From contig DHRK01000047.1 of assembly GCA_002410325.1 (NCBI GenBank), positions 20,171 to 84,170 on the forward strand: 64,000 bases of DNA. Reading direction: 5' to 3'. Position 1 is the first letter of the stretch. Each line of letters begins with the position of its first letter. Source of the DNA: Syntrophomonas sp. UBA5314. GTDB lineage: Bacteria > Bacillota > Syntrophomonadia > Syntrophomonadales > Syntrophomonadaceae. The position numbers and the translations under genes were made by a program. Shown piece by piece: positions 51,322-60,322 of this stretch. Under the pieces are notes generated by a model. The model saw only the letters and a list, made by a program, of their open reading frames with translations. It was not told where the DNA came from and searched no databases.

Positions 51322-52896
51322 TTAGGCGGCCAGGTGGAGTTTCTTCTTAACCATAGTCAATACCAGCTGGCTTTCTTCCAATTTAAAGGGAAGCAAGAGC
51401 AGACAATAGACTATGAAGCCCAGAAGGGTACCGCCCCCCACTGCCAGAAGCAGCTCCGATTTGCTGGCTGCCGCCTGCCAAACGCCTGTATAATTGACAA
51501 AAACCCGAACCAGCAGGTACATCAACAGCGACGCCAGGGTTGACAGGAGCAGGCTTTTCATGATCAGGCTGCCCCCCATTTGCCCCAGGCGCCGACGCAG
51601 TGTCCCAAGCAGCAGGAACAGGTTGGCAAAACCGGCCAGAGAATAGGCCAGGGCCAGGCCCTGGTAGCCCATGCTTGGAGACAGGGTCAAAGAGAGCAGA
51701 ATGTTGGCGGCCACCGCCGCCACTGCCGCCAGCACCGGGGTCTTGGTATCCTGCAAGGAAAAAAACGCCCGGTTGACCACCTGCAGCGCGGTATAGGCGA
51801 ACAGGCTCAGGCAGTAGAAAAAGAGCGCCTGGCTGGTTATGCCCGTCATCTCCCGGGTAAACTGCCCTTGCTCAAAAAACAGGGAAACCAAGGGCTCCTT
51901 TAAGGCGATAATGCCGAAGGTGGCCGGGATGCTTACGAGGAACAAAAGCCTGAGGCCCAGAGATAGGGCGCGCTTGAATTCTTCACGCTCGCCCCGGGCG
52001 CTCAACACCGCCAGGATGGGAAAAATAGTAACTCCCACCGAGCCGGAGAGGATCCCCAGGGGAAGCTGCATTATCTTTTGCCCCAAATCCAACGCGCTGA
52101 CAATACCCGGGCCGAGTAATGAAGCCAGGTGCTGGGTTACCAGCAGGTTGGCCTGGCCCACCCCCAAACCGACCATCACCGGAAGCATAAGAAGCATGAT
52201 CTTTTGAAAGCCTTCGTCACGCCAATCAAAGCAAAAATGATACCTGATTCCCACCCGGCGCAGGAAGGGCAGCTGCACCAGGAAGTTAACCACCGCACCC
52301 AGCACCACTCCGTAAGAGAAAGCCGCTACTCCCAACGACTTGTAGAAGGCCAGCCCTACCAGAATAATCACCACATTATAGACTAAAGCTCCCAGCGCCG
52401 GTCCGGTAAAGCGGTTGTAGGAATGAAGTATTCCCATGGAAAACCCGTTCAAGGCCATGAACAGGGTTTGAATGAACATAATTCGAGTCAGGTGGGCGCC
52501 TATGCTTAAATAGTCCCCGGGCAAACCGGGAACCAGCTGGTTGATGATAGCCGGCGCCTGCCAGTAGGCGACGGCAATCAGTATCAGGGAGAAAAGGATT
52601 ACGTAGTTTAAAACTATACTGGCCGTCCTCCAGCCTCGCTCCTCTTCATGCCCGTCAAGGTAGCTGGAAAAAACCGGTATGAAGGCGGCACTGAGAGCCC
52701 CCCCGGCCATCAAAAGATAAATCAGATCCGGCACCGAAAAAGCGGCCCGGTAGACATCAGTGGCATAACTCTGCCCGAATAGAGTGTTGATCGCCCATTC
52801 TCGACCATAGCCCAAAACGCGGCTCAAGGCAACCGTAAACATCAGCAAAAGGGTGGCTTTGGCCAGTTTTTCAGTTTTAGAGGCCACGGTCTTCAC
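51322..52896 (-). CDS. murJ: Lipid II flippase MurJ
   Basis: 524 residues with about fourteen membrane helices, MOP superfamily. Signatures: ALSRVLGYGREWAINTLFG near the N-terminus, YRAAFSVPDLIYLLMAGGALSAAFIPVF, and the LVNRAFFSLQDTKTP-type motif. Moves lipid II across the membrane for peptidoglycan synthesis. GTG 52896 overlaps the preceding stop; a GTG three codons in has better spacing to GGAG. Confidence 0.93.
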   Translation of the reverse strand: MKTVASKTEKLAKATLLLMFTVALSRVLGYGREWAINTLFGQSYATDVYRAAFSVPDLIYLLMAGGALSAAFIPVFSSYLDGHEEERGWRTASIVLNYVILFSLILIAVAYWQAPAIINQLVPGLPGDYLSIGAHLTRIMFIQTLFMALNGFSMGILHSYNRFTGPALGALVYNVVIILVGLAFYKSLGVAAFSYGVVLGAVVNFLVQLPFLRRVGIRYHFCFDWRDEGFQKIMLLMLPVMVGLGVGQANLLVTQHLASLLGPGIVSALDLGQKIMQLPLGILSGSVGVTIFPILAVLSARGEREEFKRALSLGLRLLFLVSIPATFGIIALKEPLVSLFFEQGQFTREMTGITSQALFFYCLSLFAYTALQVVNRAFFSLQDTKTPVLAAVAAVAANILLSLTLSPSMGYQGLALAYSLAGFANLFLLLGTLRRRLGQMGGSLIMKSLLLSTLASLLMYLLVRVFVNYTGVWQAAASKSELLLAVGGGTLLGFIVYCLLLLPFKLEESQLVLTMVKKKLHLAA

Positions 52897-53165
52897 TCCA
52901 AACTCGGTGCCAAAACTTGGGCCCGTACACCATGTAAATATTTACATAACCGTTCGCCTAAAACTTTCACATCTCCTTTAATACCGGCCAATTGATAATC
53001 ATGGCCCTGCCCCAGCCAGTCCCAGTGCAGAACCTGATTGTGCAATCCTATATTTATTACCGGACCGCGCGTTTCTCCCGATAGCTGGTTTATACCCTGG
53101 TTGCTTATATTTAACCCCAGGGCCACCAGCCAAAGCAGTAAAAGCACCAAGACCGCCTTCACCAT
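52893..53165 (-). CDS. Small membrane-anchored hypothetical protein
   Basis: 90 residues: one N-terminal helix (VLVLLLLWLVALGL, about 5-18) serving as signal or anchor, then about 70 extracytoplasmic residues. No family recognised. Lies between spoIIP and murJ, overlapping murJ by 4 nt. It could be a sporulation or envelope accessory protein. Confidence 0.55.
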   Translation of the reverse strand: MVKAVLVLLLLWLVALGLNISNQGINQLSGETRGPVINIGLHNQVLHWDWLGQGHDYQLAGIKGDVKVLGERLCKYLHGVRAQVLAPSLE

Positions 53166-53177
53166 TCGAGAAGCCAG

Positions 53178-54227
53178 TTATATCTCCTCCTTTAGAACTT
53201 TAAGCAGGATATCGGCAAACAATTCACCGGAATAAAAGCATTCCTCCAGCGTATTGTAATCAGTCCCAAACTCCAACAAAAGAGCCCCGGTAAAATACTC
53301 TTGATTATAGGTTCCGGACTTGGTGCGCACGCCTTTAATAAGCCCGGGGTAGTCTTTAGCGGCCTGCTGGTAAAGCTTCTGGGCAAATTGCAGGTTTTGC
53401 CTCCAGTGCGGGTGGGTTTTGCGTTCATCGGTTCCTACAATAATAAGGATAGGAGCCGCGTTTCGCCCCTTGATTTTAACTTTCGACCCTTCCGTTACCC
53501 CGGGGATGCTGTCCCGGTGGATATCGAACAGGGCTATAATCGATGATTTTTCGGATGCCATAACTCTGGCTACCGTCTTTCGAGAATTGGTATAGCTTTT
53601 GTTAAAATCGGGTTGATCATGAATCGTATTAATAAAATTGGCCTCTATGCCTTTCTGTTTTAAGGTCGTTCCCAGATGGGCAGCCACCCGGGTGACCAGC
53701 CCGGGTCCCCCTTCAATCCTTGTCTTTCCGCTATCCGGAACATAGCTCTCACCGCTGTGAGTACAATAAAGGGTAACCGTTCGCCCTTTAAAAAGCTCGA
53801 AATAATTGCTGGCGGTATTCACCTGGCTGGACTCGAGATCATCCGGGGGGGGAATTGAAGGATCTTCAACCGGTTCTGCAAGCTCCCCTACCGCATCGTC
53901 TTCTTCATCGTTCAGAGCCTGCAGGTTGAAGGCCATCAAGTCCCGGGGAAACTGGCGGCTTAAATATAACCCCCAGGGTTTCGGGTAATCCAGGCTGCCT
54001 CCCATCATAATATTGTTTTCCCGCATCATGCTTACCGCCGAGCCTTCAGCCACCGGCATGGCGCTGATCTGCAAAAGCAGCGGGTGTAAATTGATTTCAC
54101 CGGCTTTTTGCAGAAAACTGCGGTGTAAATCCACACTTAAGCCCAGTACTATAATTATGGCAAAAAGCTGCATGAATAATAATCCCTTGATGAGGCTCCA
54201 GATGTTTCTCCGTCTCATTTCATCCAC
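53178..54227 (-). CDS. spoIIP: Stage II sporulation protein P
   Basis: 349 residues. One N-terminal TM (LLFMQLFAIIIVLGLSV, about 17-33), a low-complexity linker and a C-terminal amidase/endopeptidase domain: TLYCTHSGESYVPDSG, LFDIHRDSIPG and LLLEFGTDYNTLEE carry the likely zinc and catalytic residues. Works with SpoIID and SpoIIM in engulfment of the forespore. Shows that the organism sporulates. Confidence 0.95.
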   Translation of the reverse strand: MDEMRRRNIWSLIKGLLFMQLFAIIIVLGLSVDLHRSFLQKAGEINLHPLLLQISAMPVAEGSAVSMMRENNIMMGGSLDYPKPWGLYLSRQFPRDLMAFNLQALNDEEDDAVGELAEPVEDPSIPPPDDLESSQVNTASNYFELFKGRTVTLYCTHSGESYVPDSGKTRIEGGPGLVTRVAAHLGTTLKQKGIEANFINTIHDQPDFNKSYTNSRKTVARVMASEKSSIIALFDIHRDSIPGVTEGSKVKIKGRNAAPILIIVGTDERKTHPHWRQNLQFAQKLYQQAAKDYPGLIKGVRTKSGTYNQEYFTGALLLEFGTDYNTLEECFYSGELFADILLKVLKEEI

Positions 54228-54356
54228 CCGCCGCTTAATATATCATCAATTTATGCTCGGTCCAGAGTGCCTAGTACACTGTGTATATAACTTGGAGCAG
54301 GTTTTGTACTAATACCTCCCTCTTTCTGCGGTTTGGCAAATTGCTCAATAAGTTCC

Positions 54357-54385
54357 TTGCTTTTTAGCAGGGCTAATGTTATATT
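54357..54385 (+). promoter_or_regulatory. rpsT promoter
   Basis: TTGCTT (54357-54362), 17 nt, TATATT (54380-54385). About 38 nt before the rpsT start codon. Confidence 0.65.
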
Positions 54386-54422
54386 ATTCTTTGTCAGCGC
54401 TTTAGCATGAGGAGGTGAAAAT

Positions 54423-54689
54423 GTGGCCAAAAGTAAGACCCCGGCCAAAAGAGCACGGAGAGCAGAAGCCAACCGGCTGAGAAACAAATCGCAAAAAAGT
54501 CGGCTGAATACCGAACTCAAGAAGTACGAGGCCACTCTGAAGGGCAACGATGTTGAAGCAGCCAGCGAAAACCTTCGGAAGGTGAGTTCGCTTATCGATA
54601 AAGGAGCTAAGACCGGCATACTGCACAAAAATACAGCCGCCCGCAGGAAGTCGGCTCTGGCTAAAAAGCTAAACTCCATCAACGCGTAA
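54423..54689 (+). CDS. rpsT: 30S ribosomal protein S20
   Basis: 88 residues, basic and helical: AKSKTPAKRARRAEANRLRNKS... and GILHKNTAARRKSALAKKLN. GTG start at 54423, with AGGAGGTG; an ATG one base out of frame overlaps it. Encoded on the strand opposite to holA and spoIIP, as in Bacillus. Confidence 0.97.
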   Translation: MAKSKTPAKRARRAEANRLRNKSQKSRLNTELKKYEATLKGNDVEAASENLRKVSSLIDKGAKTGILHKNTAARRKSALAKKLNSINA

Positions 54690-54697
54690 ATAAACCG

Positions 54698-54723
54698 GAC
54701 CTGTCAGCGGACAGGTCTTTTTC
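54698..54723 (+). terminator. rpsT terminator
   Basis: GACCTGTC (54698-54705) pairs with GACAGGTC (54710-54717), loop AGCG, then TTTTTC. It lies 9 nt after the stop. Confidence 0.85.
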
Positions 54724-54747
54724 ATTTGCTCAGCAACACAGAGACGG

Positions 54748-54812
54748 TGCAACGCGGGGACGGAGATTTTGTTGTATTTTCAATGCAACAAAATCTCCGT
54801 CCCCGCGTTGCA
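54748..54812. repeat. Perfect 27-bp inverted repeat (hairpin element)
   Basis: TGCAACGCGGGGACGG...TTTTGTTG (54748-54774) is the exact reverse complement of 54786-54812, around an 11-nt loop. It is GC-rich at the base and T/A-rich near the tip. No T-tract follows on either strand except within the arms. It lies between rpsT and holA, next to a separate rpsT terminator. Confidence 0.8.
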
Positions 54813-54817
54813 GCTTG

Positions 54818-55810
54818 TTATTTGGCACAGATCTTCACAATAAGTGTTTCCATTATCATCCGGTCTTCCTGACTGGTGCTCTTCATGCGCGTATCAGCAT
54901 CTAAAAAAGCCTTAAACAATTCAGCGATTTCATCCCAGCTAAAACGATGGGCCTGCTCCTTTTTAGTCTTTACCGCCCAGCTTTTAAGGCCGGTCAGAGC
55001 CTCAATATCCTTATGGTCTCTGCCCTCCCCGGCGTAATGTTTGACTTTGGCCATCTGGATAAATTGCCGGACGATGATATATAAGAAGAGTATTTCACTC
55101 TCCCCTTGCTCTAAAAGCTGTCGGAAAGCATTCATAGCCGCTCTTACATCCCGCCGGAGCAGGGCGTCTGAGAGTTTGAAAACCCTGATCTCCTCGCCGC
55201 TATCCAGCTCGGCTTCCAGTTCTTTCATCTGCACCGGTTCGCCGGGAGCCATGAGACACAGCTTCTCGATAAAGTTCAACAGGTAATACATGTCCTGTCC
55301 GCTGTTGGCTACGATCCTGGCCAGTTCCGGTTTTATGTCCCGGCCCCGTTGCTCAAACTGCCTTTGCACCCATTTTGCCAGATCCGCCGCCTCAAGCTGT
55401 TTGATCTGCAGGGTTTTAAGCCCCGTCCCCAGCTTTTTTTCCAGCCCCAGAGAAGTTGGATTCTCTTCCCCGCTGATAATTACCAGCTGATCGCGGGAAG
55501 GCCGTTCGAGATATGCTTCCAAAGCTCGCAGGTATTCCTCGGTTTTACTGCGTTTTTTTCGACTTTTACCCAGCCAAACCGGCCGTTTGATAATCAGCAC
55601 CCTTTTCACGCTGAACAGGGGAGCGTAATCAAGGGCTTCCAGCAGCTGCAAGGGCGTCAGGTAGTCAGCCTCCAGAGACAAAATCTCGGGTTCTTCGCCA
55701 CTTTCTACCCGGATCTGACCGATCAGGCTCCGAATTTCCTCGTCGATTAAAAAGGCATCGCTGCCCCAAATATAATACAATGCTTGGCGTTCACTCAATG
55801 ATGATTGCAC
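54818..55810 (-). CDS. holA: DNA polymerase III delta subunit
   Basis: 330 residues, clamp-loader wrench. N-terminal AAA-like fold (YYIWGSDAFLIDEEIRSLI, SVKRVLIIKRPVW), mid-domain and C-terminal collar (LLRRDVRAAMNAFRQLLEQGESEILFLYIIVRQF). Divergent, as usual, and lacking Walker motifs. GTG start at 55810. Position between comEC and rpsT is conserved. Confidence 0.92.
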   Translation of the reverse strand: MQSSLSERQALYYIWGSDAFLIDEEIRSLIGQIRVESGEEPEILSLEADYLTPLQLLEALDYAPLFSVKRVLIIKRPVWLGKSRKKRSKTEEYLRALEAYLERPSRDQLVIISGEENPTSLGLEKKLGTGLKTLQIKQLEAADLAKWVQRQFEQRGRDIKPELARIVANSGQDMYYLLNFIEKLCLMAPGEPVQMKELEAELDSGEEIRVFKLSDALLRRDVRAAMNAFRQLLEQGESEILFLYIIVRQFIQMAKVKHYAGEGRDHKDIEALTGLKSWAVKTKKEQAHRFSWDEIAELFKAFLDADTRMKSTSQEDRMIMETLIVKICAK

Positions 55811-55930
55811 CTCAACAATTCATTATCCGTCTGACGCGGTAACATCAAGCCGTTTTGCATATATTATAATATTAATAATAATACATTTCACAGGCAGCCG
55901 CTCCAAGCCTTCACAAAAGGAGGAATCATT

Positions 55931-57304
55931 ATGTCAGAACATTATGACGTAATAATCGTGGGAGCCGGACCGGCCGGAATATTTGCCGCTCTTGAACTTC
56001 GCCGCCTGGGCGGCTTCAGAGTCCTGCTTTTAGAAAAGGGCACTCTGGTTCAAAAGCGAAAGTGCCGCATTGACAGCGAACATATCGCCTGCTCCAACTG
56101 CCAGCCCTGTTCCATCATGTGCGGCTGGGGAGGAGCGGGGGCCTTTTCAGATGGCAAGCTTACTCTCACTACCGAATTCGGGGGATGGCTGGCTGACTAC
56201 ATCGGTAAGGAAAAGCTGACCGAGCTCATTGCTTATGCGGACCAGATATATGTAAACTTCGGCGCTCCAGAGCGCCTTTTCGGGCAGCTTGATGACGACT
56301 TTGGGGACTTGCAATCCCGGGTGATAAAGGCCGGGTTGAAGCTCATCCCCGCCCGTATACGTCATATGGGAAGCGAAAACACCCAGAAAGTCCTGGCCAA
56401 TATGCATAAAGAGCTGGCCCGTCAGATAACCATTCGCACCGGTGAAAAAGTTGAAAAGGTTATTATTGAAGATGGCCGGGCGGCCGGGGTTAAAACCAAA
56501 CGCCGGGAATACCGGGCTCCCCGGGTGATACTGGCTCCAGGCCGGGACGGCGCCCAGTGGTTCAGCGAACAGGCCGGGCATATGGGTCTGCCCCTTAAAA
56601 ACAATCAGGTCGACCTGGGGGTAAGGGTGGAGGTTCCGGCGCTTATTATGCAGGAGTTTACCGATAAAATATGGGAGCCCAAGATTCTTTTCAACTCCCC
56701 CACCTTTGACGACCAGGTGCGGACCTTTTGCGTGAGCCCCAACGGCCATGTTGTACTGGAGAATACCAACGGGCTGATAACTGTCAACGGTCACTCCTTT
56801 GCCAGTCAATCCAGTAGCAACACCAACTTCGCCATCCTGCTCAGCCAGGAATTCACCGAGCCCTTTAGCCAGCCCATTCTCTACGGCCGTTATATAGCCA
56901 GCCTCGCCAATATGCTGAGCGGGGGCATTATCATACAGCGCTACGGCGATCTAAAACGGGGAAGGCGTTCCACAGCCGCCCGCATAACCCGGGGCCAGGT
57001 CGTGCCTACCCTTTCGGCGGCTGTACCCGGCGATCTTTCCCTGGTCCTGCCCCACCGCTATATGGTAGGCATTTGCGAGTGCCTGGAAGCTTTGGACAAG
57101 GTAATGCCTGGAATATCCAGCGAACATACCCTGCTCTACGGCATTGAAGTCAAATTCTATTCGGCCCGCCCGGCCCTGGACAATGAGCTGGCTACTACTG
57201 TTCCCGGCTTATATGCCGTGGGCGATGGGGCGGGAGTAACCCGGGGGCTCATTCAGGCCAGCGTTTCAGGAATCGTTGCCGCCCGGGCTATTGCCGGCCA
57301 GTAA
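55931..57304 (+). CDS. COG2509-type FAD-dependent dehydrogenase
   Basis: 457 residues. Rossmann GxGxxG motif (VIIVGAGPAGIFAALELRR), then CRIDSEHIACSNCQPCSIMCGWGGAGAFSDGKLTL-type cysteine-rich segment, and a C-terminal FAD motif (YAVGDGAGVTRGLIQASVSG). The cysteines and GGAG-FSDGK block mark COG2509, whose substrate is unknown. Strong AAAGGAGG site before the ATG. A lone gene on the plus strand. Confidence 0.85.
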   Translation: MSEHYDVIIVGAGPAGIFAALELRRLGGFRVLLLEKGTLVQKRKCRIDSEHIACSNCQPCSIMCGWGGAGAFSDGKLTLTTEFGGWLADYIGKEKLTELIAYADQIYVNFGAPERLFGQLDDDFGDLQSRVIKAGLKLIPARIRHMGSENTQKVLANMHKELARQITIRTGEKVEKVIIEDGRAAGVKTKRREYRAPRVILAPGRDGAQWFSEQAGHMGLPLKNNQVDLGVRVEVPALIMQEFTDKIWEPKILFNSPTFDDQVRTFCVSPNGHVVLENTNGLITVNGHSFASQSSSNTNFAILLSQEFTEPFSQPILYGRYIASLANMLSGGIIIQRYGDLKRGRRSTAARITRGQVVPTLSAAVPGDLSLVLPHRYMVGICECLEALDKVMPGISSEHTLLYGIEVKFYSARPALDNELATTVPGLYAVGDGAGVTRGLIQASVSGIVAARAIAGQ

Positions 57305-57315
57305 TAGCGCAGTCA

Positions 57316-57729
57316 TTATGAATCCCTGGCTTCGCGGGGATTTAAATCCACCACTGCCACCGTGCAGCGGGATACGCAGAACAGGTTTTCCTCTTCATCA
57401 TATATTTTTACATCCCATATCAGGGTCCGTTTGCCAGTGTGCACCGGTATCCCAACCGCTTTTACCATTCCACTGCTCACGCTCTTCAGGTGGTTGCCGT
57501 TTATCTCCAGGCCCACGGCTCGCTGGGTGTTGGGATCAATATATAAATAACTGCCTGATGAAGCCACGGTTTCCGCTAAAACCAGCGAAACTCCTCCGTG
57601 TAAAAGGCCAAAGGGCTGATAGGTTCCTGGAGCAACGGGCATCGTAGCAGTTACTCGTTCCCTGGTAAACTCAATTATCTCAATGCCCAATTTCTCCATA
57701 ATGGTATTGCTCCAATCAAACTTGTGCAA
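57316..57729 (-). CDS. Hotdog-fold acyl-CoA thioesterase (PaaI/MenI-like)
   Basis: 137 residues, single hotdog domain. Catalytic region GLLHGGVSLVLAETVASSGS (HGG plus the downstream Glu of AE), and AVGLEINGNHLKSV as the second active-site strand. TTG start at 57729 behind AGGAGGGG. Converges on the FAD gene. Likely hydrolyses an aryl or acyl-CoA; substrate unknown. Confidence 0.85.
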   Translation of the reverse strand: MHKFDWSNTIMEKLGIEIIEFTRERVTATMPVAPGTYQPFGLLHGGVSLVLAETVASSGSYLYIDPNTQRAVGLEINGNHLKSVSSGMVKAVGIPVHTGKRTLIWDVKIYDEEENLFCVSRCTVAVVDLNPREARDS

Positions 57730-57865
57730 TTCTAACCCCTCCTAATTCTAACACTATGAATATTTTAACACTAATCGGCAAACGCCCCTACCCGCTCCGG
57801 TTGACAGCGGCCGCGCCCGGAGGCTAGCATAAAATACGAACCATGACTTATTCGCGGAGGTGCTT

Positions 57866-58765
57866 ATGGATCTACATAAGATAAACGGCAACAGCTATTG
57901 GATAGAAGGGCCCACTAATACCGGCGTATTCCTGTTTAAAAACAAATACACCCTGCTGGTGGACACCGGCGACGGCAGGCAGCAGGCGCGGCGGGTAGCC
58001 GAACTGCTCAAAGAGCAGGGCTGGCAGGTGAAATATGTTTTCAATACCCACGAACATCCCGATCACTGCGGGGGCAACCAGTATTTAAAAGAAAACTATC
58101 CGGGCAGCGTTTTTCATGCTTCGGCGGCGGCCCGCCAGTTTATGGAGGACGGTATTCTGGCTCCCCTGTATATGTACGGCGGCAGCCCTCCGGATGACCT
58201 GGCCCGCTACTATACCCATGCCAGGATGCCCGCAGTGGATGAGATATTGCTTAGCGGAACGGTCAAGATAAATGATGAGCGTTTTGAACTGCTGCCCCTG
58301 TCAGGACATGCCCGGGGCCAGATGGGGTTGGCCACCCGGGACCGGGTCTGTTTTCTGGGAGACGCCCTGTTCAGTCCGGAAATTATCGCCAAGTATTCTT
58401 TCCCCTTCCTGTTTGACATTGAAAGCCAGTTCAAGACCATCCAGCTCATATCCGGCCTGGAATATGATTTTTATCTGCTGGGCCACGCTCCCCGGTACTA
58501 TACCCATACCGAGCTGCTCAAAGTAGTGCAGGCCAACCAGAGTAATCTTGAAAAATACCTGTCTCTGTTATTGGAGCTGCTGGATCAGCCCAAGTCGCGG
58601 GAGGAACTTGCCGAGGAACTGATCATAATCGAAGACCTGAGCGTTGACTTCAAAGAATATTTCTATATTATGTCCACCCTGGCCGCCTTCCTGACCTACC
58701 TGACCCGCCGGGGTGAACTGAAGCATCAACTGGAAAACGGACGGCTCTATTATTTCAAGGAATAA
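57866..58765 (+). CDS. Metallo-beta-lactamase-fold hydrolase
   Basis: 299 residues from the ATG at 57866 (CGGAGG upstream; GTG 57860 is the site itself). Metal motif THEHPDHCGGN (HxHxDH, near 70), further ligands SGHARGQMG and FLGDALF. The C-terminal 90 residues form a helical, winged-helix-like extension (REELAEELIIIEDLSVDFKEY). Could be a glyoxalase II-type or other hydrolase; substrate unknown. Confidence 0.8.
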   Translation: MDLHKINGNSYWIEGPTNTGVFLFKNKYTLLVDTGDGRQQARRVAELLKEQGWQVKYVFNTHEHPDHCGGNQYLKENYPGSVFHASAAARQFMEDGILAPLYMYGGSPPDDLARYYTHARMPAVDEILLSGTVKINDERFELLPLSGHARGQMGLATRDRVCFLGDALFSPEIIAKYSFPFLFDIESQFKTIQLISGLEYDFYLLGHAPRYYTHTELLKVVQANQSNLEKYLSLLLELLDQPKSREELAEELIIIEDLSVDFKEYFYIMSTLAAFLTYLTRRGELKHQLENGRLYYFKE

Positions 58766-58766
58766 G

Positions 58767-60176
58767 CTACTTGATCCAGGCCAGGGTCCTTCTCCACCAG
58801 TAGCCGGGGCGCAGAAGCATCAGCATGGCCACCGGCCGGCGGCCGGGCAGTTCTTGCCACAGGTTAACGGCAAAGGCCAGGGCCAGGAGAGCGGAAGCCA
58901 GTTCGGACAAAGAGAAGGCCAGCCATACGCCATTTAAACCGAACAGGCCCGGCAAGACCAGAAGCAGGGGTAAAAACAGCCCCAGGTGGCGCAGCAGGGC
59001 AAACATCATGGCCTTAACCCCTTTACCCAGGGCCTGCAAAACGGTTGAGACAATAAAAACTATTCCCAGAGCGGGAAATCCCAGGGTGGCGAGACGGATG
59101 CCTATGACTCCGGCCTCTTTTAAGGCTTCATCCTGGGAAAACCAGCTTATGATCCATTCCGGATAGCTCTGCATTAGAACCACGATCAACAGGAGCAGAA
59201 CAAAACCTATTACCGCAGATTTGACCAGGGTTTCCTTGACCCGCTCGACTTTGCCCGCCCCGTGGGCAAAGGCCGCCACCGGAAGTGCGGCCTGGGCCAA
59301 ACCGAAAACCGGAGTCAGACAAAAGGAGCGCACCCGCGAGAATATGCCCAGAGCCGCTACCGCTTCAAAGCCGTAAACGGCTACCGTCCGGTTGAGAATA
59401 GTGATCGTAAATACCCAGGCCAGCTCCATCAATAAACTGGGAAACCCCACTCCGTAAATCCCCTTCAACACTCTCAAACTGGGGCGAAAGTTCTGCCAAT
59501 CCCAGCTCAGCAGGCGACGTTGCTTAACTACGATCCCAATCAATACGACAGCGCTGATCATTTCCGCCAGAACCGTGGCCCAGGCCGCCCCCCTCATTCC
59601 CAGCGCCGGTATGGGACCTAGTCCGAATATCAATAACGGGTCAAATAATACGTTGAGAATGATGCCGACCAGGCCAATAGCCATTGGCAAAACCGTATTG
59701 CCTTCGCCCTGAACAATATTTTCCAGGATGATCAAAATAAAAGTAAAAATGCAGCCGAACAAAATGATCTGCAGATACTCCCGGCAGAGCTCGTAAGTAT
59801 CGGCCGTACATCCAAAATAGACCAGCATCTGGTCAAGATAGACCCAGCCCAGGAGACTGAAGCCAACCCCGTAGATAATACCCGCAATGAGGCCGTGCCA
59901 GGCCACGTTGTCCCCCTGCCTTACATCCCCCTGCCCCAGAGTGCGGGAAATGAGGGAGGTTAAACCTACTCCCGTGGCGTAAGCCAGAGAACTTATCAAG
60001 ACCTGCAGGGGGATGCCGAGGGTCAGGGCGGCCAGGGCGGCCGAGCCCAGGCGGGCGACAAAATAAGTATCAACCAGGCTGAACATCGAGTATAAAACCA
60101 TTCCCACCATAGCCGGGAAGGAAAGCTTAAAAAGGAGCAGGCCAATACGCTGGGCGTCCAGATCAGGCTGGCGCAT
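58767..60176 (-). CDS. MATE-family efflux transporter
   Basis: 469 residues with twelve membrane helices. MatE motifs PAMVGMVLYSMFSLVDTYFVARLG and GVGLTSLISRTLGQGD; the second half repeats the fold (QAALPVAAFAHGAGKVERVK). Probably a cation-coupled drug or metabolite exporter. Ends 2 nt from the metallo-hydrolase gene, convergent. Confidence 0.92.
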   Translation of the reverse strand: MRQPDLDAQRIGLLLFKLSFPAMVGMVLYSMFSLVDTYFVARLGSAALAALTLGIPLQVLISSLAYATGVGLTSLISRTLGQGDVRQGDNVAWHGLIAGIIYGVGFSLLGWVYLDQMLVYFGCTADTYELCREYLQIILFGCIFTFILIILENIVQGEGNTVLPMAIGLVGIILNVLFDPLLIFGLGPIPALGMRGAAWATVLAEMISAVVLIGIVVKQRRLLSWDWQNFRPSLRVLKGIYGVGFPSLLMELAWVFTITILNRTVAVYGFEAVAALGIFSRVRSFCLTPVFGLAQAALPVAAFAHGAGKVERVKETLVKSAVIGFVLLLLIVVLMQSYPEWIISWFSQDEALKEAGVIGIRLATLGFPALGIVFIVSTVLQALGKGVKAMMFALLRHLGLFLPLLLVLPGLFGLNGVWLAFSLSELASALLALAFAVNLWQELPGRRPVAMLMLLRPGYWWRRTLAWIK

Positions 60177-60322
60177 GAATATCCCCCCCCCTTCAACTCA
60201 AGCTATGAAAAAACAGCGCCGCTTAGTATTCTTGAGCTAGCTATCTTGAATTTAATCCATCAAAGGTAATATACTAAGGCTGCTCTGCTGTACAGCAAGG
60301 CTTGCACAAGGAGGGAGAAAGG

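Noticed and set aside
54251..54682. 143-codon ORF antisense to rpsT
   Set aside because: Lies opposite the whole of rpsT, which has a promoter, ribosome site and terminator; the composition follows from the Lys/Arg-rich S20 codons.
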